Below, piece by piece: positions 13,339 to 32,290 of a DNA stretch of 64,000 nucleotides. How positions within the stretch are numbered: position 1 is the stretch's first letter; every line of letters starts with the position of its first letter. The notes below the pieces were generated by a model, which searched no databases, was not told where the DNA came from, and saw only the letters and a program-made list of their open reading frames with translations. The stretch is from Punica granatum (Eukaryota > Streptophyta > Magnoliopsida > Myrtales > Lythraceae): assembly GCF_007655135.1 (NCBI RefSeq), contig NC_045129.1:36271122-36335121 (forward strand). Reading direction: 5' to 3'. The translations under genes and the position numbers were made by a program.

Positions 13339-13428
13339 CGAAGAAGAAGAAGAAGAAGGAAGAAGAAGGAAGAAGAGGAGGAAGAAGAACGAGGAGGAAG
13401 AAGAAGAAGAAGAAGAAGAAGAAGAGGA
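13339..13428 (+). repeat. (GAA)n/(GGA)n purine tract in the SIN3-like 5' leader
   Basis: About 90 bases of almost pure A and G on the plus strand, made of imperfect GAA and GAGGAA units. It sits between the TATA box and the start codon, so it is probably transcribed. Such tracts in plant leaders are known targets of GAGA-binding BPC factors; that role is an inference here. Confidence 0.85.
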
Positions 13429-13908
13429 CGACCCGTTAAAGGATTGCTAATTATCCTATTCCCCTCCTCCATCAGGTCCCCCTTCTCTTTCTCCTTCTTC
13501 CCCTTCAGAAGGGGGAAAAAAAATCTCATCTTCACATCTCAGCGCCATCCACCCCCGCCGATTCCGCCTCCCCCATCCCCCCGGCGTGCCTTTACCTTCA
13601 AGCAATCCGGTGGAATTTGCTGCCTCTTTCGTGTGGCGGATAATGTGAATTACTTGTGCCGGTTGTGTCTTGCAGGATTCGGAGGCGATCAGCTTGCGGC
13701 TCCTGTCGGATGCTGCTTTCCGTCCCCGTGTTTGTCGCGTCTCCTGCGGTTAGATCTGCTCCGTGAGGGTCCGTTTCTGTTCTGCTGGAGGCTCATCGGT
13801 CGAGCTGCAGTTTGGGACTCTGGAGCATGATTTGGCGCTGAAGGGCTGCGGAGGGGGAGTGTGTTGGTTGCTCGCCGTAAAGGTCCCGATTGTGTTGATC
13901 TTCTGAAG

Positions 13909-22043
<8,135 letters not shown>

Positions 22044-22510
22044 TCTCACCCTTAATTCGACGTCTCTGTTTAATAGGTATACACTCACTTACCTTGGTTT
22101 TCATATTCTTGGATTGGGATCTTGGCAATTGAGAGATGATAATACAGTTGTATCTGTGATTTGCAGTCGATAACAAATTTCTGTTACTGACAACAAATCA
22201 CCGACCCAACTGCGCCGGCTTAGACATATATCCCTCGGAATTCGGAGCAACGCCCGTCTCCTGTAGGCTTTACTGGGCAAACTGAAGTTTTTTTCCCTCA
22301 TGTCTGTTATGCAGTAGCAAAAGTGCAAGAACTTTCATTGGTATTGTGGGGCTGGACAACGACAAACATCAAATGGATGACGCCACTACAGGAAAACTAT
22401 CGTGGGGGATCGTCTCTCATATTTGCTATATCGACCGGAGAATAAGGCACCGAGCAACGGAAGGTAACTAGGGCTTTGGAAAATTTGTAGATTTTACCAT
22501 AAAATCTCTG

Positions 22511-22512
<2 letters not shown>
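22044..22512 (+). other. Probable 3' UTR of the SIN3-like gene
   Basis: No coding frame continues past the stop. GT-AG signals near 22077 (AATAG/GTATAC) and 22315 (ATGCAG/TAGC) suggest a possible 3' UTR intron; this is unproven. Confidence 0.4.

Positions 22513-22563
<51 letters not shown>
22513..22563 (+). repeat. 51-base uninterrupted G homopolymer
   Basis: Fifty-one consecutive G residues, flanked by CTCTGTT and TGCGC, about 470 bp past the SIN3-like stop codon. Plants rarely keep G runs this long. It may be a real unstable tract or a sequencing or assembly artefact. A proline-run frame on the minus strand is only this tract read as C. Confidence 0.95.
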
Positions 22564-22564
<1 letters not shown>

Positions 22565-23049
22565 GCGCTTTCTTTTGTGGCCACAAGTGTGTACATAGAA
22601 TTGGGCATTTTCTTCTTGTAAAATGGGGACACAAGCTGTTCTTTCCATTCATCTTATATTCTTGTCATATCCAATAGTTTTGTTTCTTTCTTTTTTCCCC
22701 CCTATTGTTTTTCAATTTTAATGAATGAGGGATTTCATCTTCTATCAATCTTTTTATTATTCGTCCATTGCATTTCAAGTGCTTCTTGCACGCTCTGCTC
22801 ATAAAGAAAATAAGCTTTGCATGAAATGCCTCATTTTAATTACTGAAAATTATTGGCCAGGGAAATGAAAATGAAAAACAAAACAAATTGGCTCCCCTGC
22901 TGAAATCGACGCCGTTAACTCTGGGACAGGAGAGCAACAATATTACCTGACCGGTAAAGGGACTTGAGAACAACCATATTACCTTTTATATACGTCTCTT
23001 TTCGGGCAAGGCCGCTAGCAACGACGATGGCCGTGGAGATGCAGCTCAT
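22564..23049. other. Intergenic DNA, no gene seen
   Basis: Mixed-composition flank downstream of the SIN3-like gene. It may hold the poly(A) site in the T-rich stretch near 22680-22740. Confidence 0.5.
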
Positions 23050-23830
23050 GGCAGAAGCAGCACGTTGTAGCTGGCCGGGCAACGACTTCAATTGACTCTA
23101 CTGTGTGTGAATTCATTTGCTTTGGCCAAACATACCAAAAAGATTGTACTCACGTTAGTCAACAAAATTCAAGAATATTTTACATTTTTTTTTCTTCTGG
23201 TAATCACTTTCCTAGAAGCATCAACCCTGCCTGATAAACATAATCTGATTTAAAGTCTTATCAGAATTAGGCGGCATTCGGGGAAAATGCCATGAGTGAA
23301 TGTAAATAAAGACATCTGGTTTCATCGGTATTGAATTCTCGAGATATAATAAGAATTGGACCGTTTGGACTAAGACTTTCAAGATACCTTGATCAAGTTA
23401 GGGCAATCATATTCTCGATCGGCTTGTGAGCTGTTCCTTCTGCAGAACCCGCGTGTTATAGCTGGCTAGACCCGTGGCAATGACATGAGTTGACTCGACC
23501 TCGTGTAAGTTCATATTAACACTCGCGGTAGTCAACAAAGTTAAAGAAAATGAATTCTACCGGTAGTCATTTTCTTAGAATCATCAATTCCGCCGAACAA
23601 ACAAAAAAATCTCTAATGAAAAGTCTTTTTGGAATTAGAGGACATATGGGCAAAAACTTCAACATGCTGATACGAAGATATCCGATCTCATGAGCCGTAG
23701 CGCCTCAATATAGACCATATAATGGACTGTTTGAGCCCGGGACTCCCACGAAACCTTGGACAAGTTATGGCGATTGCATTCTCGATTGGCTCGTGAGATG
23801 TTCGTGTGGTAGGAGCGTCTGTTCCTTTCA
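23050..23830. repeat. Diverged tandem duplication, unit about 390 bp
   Basis: The block from about 23060 (GTAGCTGGCC, then TTGACTC, then AGTCAACAAA, then TCATTTTCTTAGAA-type sequence, then TCTCGATCGGCTTGTGAG) recurs from about 23450 in the same order and orientation (ATAGCTGGCT, TTGACTC, AGTCAACAAA, TCTTAGAATCATCAA, TCTCGATTGGCTCGTGAG). Identity is moderate with several indels, so it is an old duplication. No coding frame spans it. Confidence 0.7.
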
Positions 23831-26800
23831 GCTAACTGACCTTAATTATGTCATTAGCTCATTTGTCAGATTAATGATCAGTTTGGTCCGATTATTATTT
23901 GCCAGCTGAAATATCAAGAGAGCAACAAAAACAGCGGATGAAGCTAACCGTTTCCGCTTAATTGATCAATCAAATATTAAATCTACAAGGAAATTAGAAA
24001 GAAAGAAGAACAAAATCATGTTAAGTTAGGGAGTCAAAACCAAAGAAAATATGTCTCCTGCCCAATGACTCCATGTGGAATCATGAGGTTGGTAATCAAC
24101 ATTATATGACTTTGCCACCTAATGCTCCCCCTAAACGAACCAAATCTCCCCACTTTTTTTTTATTAACAAGAAAAATAAAAATTATTGATTAAATTTTTC
24201 TTTAAAAAAAATATTTATGGGTTTTCAGAAATCATATATAGGTAAGGAAGGAGGTCCCTTTTTTTTTTTTTAGGGAAATTGGTAAAGGGGGTCCTTAATT
24301 ATATAATCTGTTGTATTTCATTAAAGATTTCGATTAATTATATAGATCATATGTACCTCTTAGGCTAGGGAGCGATAGTTTTTAGCTAATAATATTTGTG
24401 CTCGTAATTATGCGATTGTGGTCAATGTTCTATTCATAGTTTTTGTAATAGATGACATTATATTTTCAGTACGTAGTCCGTATATTTTACTTTGTGATGC
24501 AGAGGTGATATAACTTATAACTAACTGCAACATCACTTTGCATATAGGATCGCATCACATATTATTTTCGAGTCAAAATGAACTATATGGAATTCTTAAA
24601 AATCCTTTTACTACATCTTCAAAATAAATAACTTTTGACTTTAAAAAACAACTCCTAAAGTTTATCCATTAATAGCTCAAATTATATATATATATATATA
24701 TGTATATTTGTGTATGTGGGTAATATTATATAATAAAAAATATGGATTTGGGGTTTGATGGAACAAGAAATTATGGTATAGTGCCACTTTTCGTTACAAC
24801 TTACAATTTCCTCAAATTTCACACACACACACACACACACACATAGGGTTTAGCAAATGGATGCTCCAAGGGCATGGGTTAAAGAACCATAAATACATGG
24901 AATCATGCATCATGGAAATTTTATATCATCAAACATGATTTTAAACATAAATGTGGTAATTTTGTGTTTGAAGGATTTTATTTGGTAGGGCATGATGTAC
25001 GCACCTTGTTCTTCCAACTCATAATTCAATTTTTTGAACAGCTGGTGCTGTCCGAGACTTCGACCTGATTGATTTCGTGTATTATAAAGGAATGTTTCTT
25101 ATCTCTCTATTATGTGGGGAATGTTCATTTCTTAGGATACTTTTTATCTTCCATTCTACCAATTTGATAAAGCTACCAAGATCCATAAATACATACATAT
25201 ATATATATATATATGCATAGTCCATCACTACAACATTACATAGTCGGCCTACCTTACGCACCCAGTTCTACACACACATACACATATTTTGTTCTCACTT
25301 GGGATATTCTTTAAAGCAAAAAATATAAAATTAATTCATACCAAGTACCATATCTCGTATATTCTCTTCTAAGACTCATGATCATCCTAGTGAGACATTC
25401 GGAAAGACTTATCAAATGCGAAGAGGAATACATTAATTTAACACAATAGGCATGGCGAGTTTCATTCTTTTTCAGTCTATTGATCCTGTACGAGGAACTC
25501 TCAAGATCCAACTGGAAATCCAGAACAGCTCGAGAAAATTAATAACAAGCAATCAAAAAATAAAAAACTAAAAAAAAAAAAGAAAACAAGAAATTAAAAG
25601 GGGATAATAATGTATGTAATATGTCCACATCGGCCCATACCTCGACAATAGATAGAATAGATGAATGCACATGCAATGCACACAGAAAAGGGCACATGCC
25701 CAATCCCTGCCTCTGAAGAATATGTCGCACATGTAATTCCGATAAATAATACGACACATAAACAATAGTGGTTTTTTTCTTCTTTTTCTTTTTTTTGGCC
25801 TCATATATATTTATGACTTCCGATGAACGAAATGATTATTTTTTTTTTGTTTTATTTAAAGTTTTCACTGTTAATATTGCGGCCTCTCTATCCATGCCAT
25901 GTGAGCCCTCTCAGAACAAATATTAATGCTTGCAACCCAAAAAATAATGACCAGAAATTACACACACACACACACATATATATATTCTTATATATATTAA
26001 ATTTATATTATATATATATATATATATATAAACCAAGTTGATGCAGATGACAGTGAGGGCTTCTTCTGCCTCTCAGTCAAACAACATACAATTGGAAACA
26101 TAAGCACATATACGTGTATGCCCCCACAAATAGTGGGCGGGGAGGTACCATGAGGGTCTTTGAGCTCTTAGGACTATAAATTTCGGTTTTCGACTTACTG
26201 CCAGTACCAGTACATCTATCGGCCTGCTGGCTCCGGGCATGAACTAGAGGATTTCATTTCTGGTATATGAAGTACGGTCGTTTTAATTAATATGAATATA
26301 ATACAATATAAATGGTACGTGGGGACGATATATATTAACTTGTCAGTCGGTCCTGTTAATTGTAAGAAACGCGAATATTGTACAGTGAAGTAAAAGCACG
26401 AATATGACAAATTCAAACAAGGTATTTCATAAAGTTATTTACCATATAAGTATGACATTGAAAGCAGATGGAAGACGTACAAATAGAGAAGATATAATTG
26501 AAAAGAAGAAAATTTATCAAATATGGTACTGTCTCTTTATCAAGTATGACATTGAAACCTGATCTCAATATGTATTTGTGTATTTGTATATGTGCTATAC
26601 CTCATATACATACACATATATATATTTAGAACAAGGATGTCTTGCATGATTTATGGTTCCTTTAATCACCAAACAAATTCTTTTTTTCGGTTGCGATCAC
26701 TAAACATTTTTTTTTTTGGTATGAATTCGGGTATCCAGAATCCCAATAAGGATCACTAAACAAATTCTATTGAGTTCATATTCAAACTTTTCATATATTA

Positions 26801-27787
26801 CCTACCATAATATAACCTTCAGTGAAAAAAAATACAAAATAATATAACATAAAGTATTCTTTTTAAGTATCATGCAGGAGCTTTGTGTTTAATAAAGGAT
26901 GAGAAACCTTACCGATGATAATAGAACTATACTTTAGATTTCAAGGAAGGGTGAGATTTAGGAAATAAGATGCGAATGCACCTGCAATAAAACTTCATTT
27001 TCTCATGCAATGTTCAGCAATAATTCATGTGAGATGTTGTACACGAATCAAAGTAATTAAGAAGGCTAGGGGTTTGGCCACATAGCCCGTTCATCATATA
27101 CTGATCGATCATTATCATGATAACAACAGCCCATTGCTCCTCGAAAGCTTCCAAACATCCCCGTGGCATCAATTCATATATCAAATGGTTAATAGTAGAC
27201 ATAGGTCACATGCATTGCATTATATATATATATATATATATTGCATATATCAATAATTTCCATTATAAGATAATCCACAAACATACATTATATATGTATA
27301 AATATGTGACTTATTTCATTCTCTGAATAATTCCTCTAAATTCTAATTTTGGTGTCTCCATCGTCGCCTAAATTCATGGAACACATGATATGATCTCTCA
27401 TAATAAGCCTATCTCCATGTTCCATTTGGGTCACATCTTAGATTAGATTTCACAATCATTTCTTCAGCAGATCTAGCCAACCCTAATTCACGGGGGCCAC
27501 ATGCTTAATTATATATATACATTTCACATCTACTTATATATATATATACACACACATATATTATGTGCACTGTTAATTTCACTCCATTTTTTTTTGGCGA
27601 ATTGTTTTACTCCAAAATATTATATCTGTGATGAGCTATTTCCTATTAGAAGGAAAACAAAATGATAAATTAATATTTTTGAGATAGGAAAATAAAAAAC
27701 AAAGAGATTATTGATTTAGAACTACTGACGAGAATCGGAATTAAGCAGAACATAGTTCAAACCCTATGACGAGTATCACAGCACTAA
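23831..27787. other. AT-rich intergenic DNA with microsatellites, no gene seen
   Basis: No open frame resembles a protein family. Simple repeats include (TA)n at 24683-24701, (CA)n at about 24822-24842, (TA)n at about 25197-25213, (CA)n/(TA)n near 25963-26030 and (TA)n at about 27222-27240. The sequence looks like ordinary decayed intergenic DNA. Confidence 0.65.
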
Positions 27788-27998
27788 GGTGGCATTTGGT
27801 ACGTAAAATTGATTTAAATTCCTTATATCCACATGATTCCAATGTTTAGTTGGACTATGACAATCCATTTTTTCACTCTCACATTCCCCCTCGAATTGCA
27901 ATGTAAATTACTATTGGGGAATGAAAATTAAGATTCCCGCTTTAATGGGAATGTGCATTACTGATAATTTAATTACTGAGAATTCACCAAACGCGTCC
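27788..27998. mobile_element. Tourist-like (PIF/Harbinger) MITE, 211 bp
   Basis: Flanked by TAA on both sides (27785-27787 and 27999-28001), the 3-bp target site of PIF/Harbinger elements. The ends are imperfect inverted repeats: GGTGGCATTTGGT on the left, and GGACGCGTTTGGT reading inward on the other strand from the right (10 of 13 match). The GGNNGCNTTTGGT pattern is typical of Tourist MITEs. It has no coding capacity, so any movement would need a transposase from elsewhere. Confidence 0.75.
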
Positions 27999-30181
27999 TA
28001 AATTACTTTGTATTGGGTTAATAATTAGGTTTATAGTCTTCTAGTCATCTCTTGGAAAGTATTTAAGAAAATGGGCAAGATGCTTCCCAAAGCTAATCAT
28101 TTGTACCGTTTTTTATTTGCTCCAATTTAGGAGATAGCTAGGGGGTGAGGTAGGGAACTAATTAAGGGGGTTTGATAGCTTGCATTAGACCCACCTCATT
28201 GACCTCATATCAAAGCATATCATAATAATCATCATTAATACTCACCTTCTCAATAGAATCCGAGAATATATTTCCCAAAAATTCTAACATCTTCCCTCTT
28301 TTTCAATACCATTTCAACATCCTACCAATTAGCTAGCTACTCTAGTTGAACTGTCCATCCCATTAAAGGTACTATATATATATTTGATATTAACTTTTAG
28401 CTGCATCATCAACATATTTGGGAGATGAGTTATTCGTTTTAACCTCAAACTGAACGTCGCGTCGGCTTCATTATCGTCTTGAGATAAAGTTAGATATAAA
28501 TCTGAATATTACGTATTTTCTTATAATTGGTTAACCAGATATGGTTTAAAAGTAATCAACAATTTTTAGTAAATCAATTGTTCAGAACTTGGCATTTAAT
28601 TTATGTCATACAAAAACAAAACTTCAATAATTTTAAATTGGATATTGCGTATTCGCGATATATAATTATATATCCCACTTAGTATGTCATGAACAAAAAG
28701 AAAAAAAAAAAAAAAGAAAATTCACAGTACTTCAATAATTATATGGTGGTGTCTAGATCACTTTGAATCTCTTTTTTCTTTTTTGCCCCATGACGCCCGG
28801 CAGGCAGGGAATTGGATTTTGTTAAAAGTGCAATTCATTGACTATGCACGCACACTCTCCCTCAAATGTCACGTGAATGGCCTTTTTCCCAACATCCACT
28901 TTATTTAATGATGCCCCCATTATCACCATACCCCTCACGTGACCATTGCTTTGTACTAATTCCCTTTTACAACCTTAAGAAACATTAAAAATTAAAACTA
29001 ATTTACTGTAATACGAAATTTAAAACACACTGAGAATATTTCATAATCCAAATAAATTAATATGTAAGTAGCTATTTCTCATATTGTCATCTAATTGGTT
29101 AAGAACACATCGTTATCTCAAAAGAAAAGAAAAAAAGAGAGGGAAAAAGTGTTTCTCAAATTCGAAAATTAGTCGCACTATAAATTAACAACAATTCTCC
29201 TACTCCCCTTGAAATCCAAATTACTAAAGGACCATCAAACAAGTGAATATGGTGACTTACGTTTAACTATAGATCGAGTCTATGGTGCCCGTTCGAATAT
29301 GCGTTGAGGTTAGCCACTGATGGGAACCGGTCAATGGAAAAACTTGCCAGCTTCTTATTTTACCAAAATCTCCAACGACTTGATAACTCCGTAGTTGGCC
29401 GACCAAGGTGAGTCGAACCTTCTTGGTCAGATAGCTCATATCAAATTCCCCAAGATCTTGACATTCAACTACTATATAAAATATTCAAGACCCAGACCAG
29501 TTCAAAATACTGTAATTTTATTTGTGCCTATTTAATGTGTTTCTATCGCATTGTATCTCCCCTTACAATGATCACAGTAGATCTGCTATATTTTCTCTTG
29601 TTCATGTAATCTTTCTCTTGATCATTTTACCTTATATCCCGTTTTTATGATCAATGGAGATTCACTGATTGTTGAAAAAAAAAACCCCTTCCATGACCAA
29701 ACTTAATCGTCATTTCCCAATATTCATATATATATATATATATATATATCTTTTCCATTAAAATATTATATATAACTATTTTAATGATTATGATAACCAT
29801 TTTCCCTTTCCCTTTTCCGCGACACTGATACCTTCCTTTCGGCCCTACGAATTCTCACTGTGCAAGTTCAATAATTGGACAGAAAAGATGCTTTCTTACA
29901 TTCCCTTTTTCCCTAGAAATTTCCGCCTACAAAATGAAAATTCATTAATTTCTCTCTATGGCCTTCAATCGATTCGATCATACTATCTCGTTCGTTCCAT
30001 CGAAACCATATTTTTGTCACAAAATAAAATATGCGTGCTTCCTTTTATATTTTTTGGTTTAATATCAATTTCATAAACAAAATAAATAAATAAATCGACG
30101 TATCGACTTCTTAAATATAAAGAAGTCACAGCTATAAGCTCCGCCCAATTTGAACACGCCCTTCCATCATCCACATTGCCG
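27999..30181. other. AT-rich intergenic DNA, no gene seen
   Basis: No coding frame is supported. A (TA)n tract lies at about 29726-29749. CACGTG-containing sequences near 28870 and 28938 could bind bHLH or bZIP factors but are more than 3 kb from any start codon. Confidence 0.6.
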
Positions 30182-30190
30182 TTTATATTA

Positions 30191-31057
30191 GGAAAAAATA
30201 TATGCTATAGCACAACCTTTTATTTTTTTATGTCAATTTTATCATAAACTTTTAAAATTACACTATATAGCACATCGTTTAGGGTGTATGGTCAATTTTA
30301 GTCTTACGTTAAATTTTCCATGAAAATTAAAAAGAAGGCTGATGTAGGCACATGTGGATGAATAGTCTATTCAGACTTTTGCGACATGCAGAATAACTCA
30401 TATTCTGACGCAGCCGGTACCCTTTAACTCACCCGACTCACTCACCATCAATACTCAAATCCTATTTCAGCCTCTTCACATACAGAATTGCACTTTCTGA
30501 AAATAACTGCTCCATCAATAGAATAAAAAAAATCACATATTGAACTCATTACATTTCATATAGTGAATAATGGATGAAAAATTGTTAGCAAGGAAAGGGA
30601 AGTTCATAACTATCAAATGAAATGCAAACCTTAATTCGTTTTCTTCTATAAAAACAAAAGAGGGGGAAACGTGAGAAAAAACACTAGCAAGCTCGTTGGT
30701 GAAAAGGAGGAAAAATGTCAAATCACTAAACTGAAGAGAAATTTGGGACTGCAGTAATGCGAGATATTTGTCCAGAAGTGGGAACATAATTCGGGTATTG
30801 ATGGTGAGGGAGTCGATTGAGTAAAAGGACATCAAGTTGGTCGGAATATGAGTGATTTCACATGTGGCAAAAGTTTAGACTAACTATTCATCCACAAATG
30901 CGTTATATTAGCATTTTGTTTCATTTTCACGGAAAATTTGGCATCATGCCACAGTTGATATTGCGCCCTAAATGATATGCTATATAGTGTAATTTTAAAA
31001 GATTATGATAAGATTGATATAAAAATAAAAGATTATGTTATGACATATATTTTTTTC
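30191..31057. mobile_element. Mutator-like foldback element (MULE-MITE), 867 bp
   Basis: Two long inverted repeats of about 270 bp (30191 to about 30460, and about 30785 to 31057) face each other. Matching landmarks are CTATATAGCA, AATTTTCC and TGAAAAT, GGATGAATAGT and CTCACCATCAATAC. The tips are GGAAAAAATATATG and GAAAAAAATATATG. The flanks carry a 9-base near-duplication, TTTATATTA at 30182-30190 and TATATATTA at 31058-31066 (8 of 9), the target-site length of Mutator elements. About 320 bp of unique DNA lies inside. The 100-codon frame there (30835-30533, minus) resembles nothing I know, and no MURA transposase is present, so the element is non-autonomous. Confidence 0.8.
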
Positions 31058-31066
31058 TATATATTA

Positions 31067-32290
31067 TATCGCAATATCTCCACCCGTACACCTCAACAAA
31101 TTATTATATTAACTGACCTAGGGAATAAACTAATCTAACAAGAATAAAAATAGGAATAAAGTCAGCTGTCAATTTTTGGGTTTTTTTTTTCCTATTTTTT
31201 TTTTGTATTGGGTGAACCAATTTAATTATGGGGAATTGAAGCTGCCCAGCCTCCATCAGACGAGATTCAAACGGGAGGATGGATCAGAGTCAATCATCAA
31301 GTTTGGAATCTTTTCTATTGGGAAGGAAAGCTTTGCTTGCTCCCATTGGTGACCTCTCATCTAACTATCAATTCTCATCCTCCATTATTATTTTCTCATT
31401 GTCATGTGAATTTTTACCTTAAGATCTCTTTGGTAGCCAAGTAACTTATATTTGCCTAATTTTGATTAGTAAGAAAGGAAAAAATAATAGTTAGAAATAT
31501 AATTTACTGACAATTTCTTGCATGATCATAGCTCATAAATTGAATTATAACAAACAAGTGAATAGTCTTTAATAATGTAAATAATCCTAAAAAATGATGT
31601 TAATTATGGTAACTATATTGGTTCTTTCTCATCACATGAAAGAAAACGCATTAATGATATTCTTGGAATGATACGATCTCTCATCCTGCTGACATATACC
31701 AGCAATTAGTTGCGATAGTTAATAGTTTTCGGTTAAAATAGACAACTCATAGAACTCAAGAAAAATTAAAAATAAAAAAAAAGGTCCTGATTCATAAAAG
31801 GAAAGATTTTCTCTTGATTTTGAGGATTAATGAAAGTGCTAACAACAAATTACCTGAAATAACGCATAATAGTTTGTCCAATCTTCGCAATTATATATCA
31901 TTACTAGTCGAGTGGACCCCGGTCTCCCTCGTATTCCCTCTTTAATTTATTTTCTCACCAATTCTCATACTCTTTTTTCTTTATTATTTCATTATATAAA
32001 ATTTATTAGAAATAAAGAATATATTTCTTTTTTCTTTTTTTGGGAATTTCAAGAAATTTTCATAATAATATTTTGTCTCTCTTCCGCGAACACGCGCTTA
32101 AATACGCACTTATCAGCGGCAACTAACTTCCCCCTACGCGCTGTTGTCTCTCTCTGCAAGTGCAACCCACCAACGCCACCGCGAAACTCCTCGTCCCGCC
32201 GGGAACCTCCCGGCCGGCCACCACTCCCCGGCGGCGTCGCCCCTCATCTCAACCACATTCTCTCCCCGTTAATGCTGTAAGCTCAGCGCA
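31067..32290. other. Promoter-side intergenic DNA of the TORTIFOLIA1-like gene
   Basis: AT-rich to about 32050, then GC-rich just before the start codon, as expected for a transcribed leader (about 32085-32290). I see no convincing TATA box. Frames overlapping the leader are shadows. Confidence 0.5.

Noticed and set aside
13225..13830. 201-codon plus-strand frame rich in Arg, Lys and Glu
   Set aside because: It reads the purine tract and leader of the SIN3-like gene. It is low-complexity, matches no family, and the real start codon follows at 13909.
22397..22648. Minus-strand frame with a long proline run
   Set aside because: The prolines are only the 51-base G tract read as C. Nothing else in the frame looks coding.
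30533..30835. 100-codon frame inside the foldback element
   Set aside because: No recognisable domain, and it lies partly in a terminal repeat. Listed only as the element's interior.
31420..31600. Possible third MITE beginning TTAAGATCTCTTTGGTAGCC
   Set aside because: I could not find a matching inverted end or a duplicated target site.
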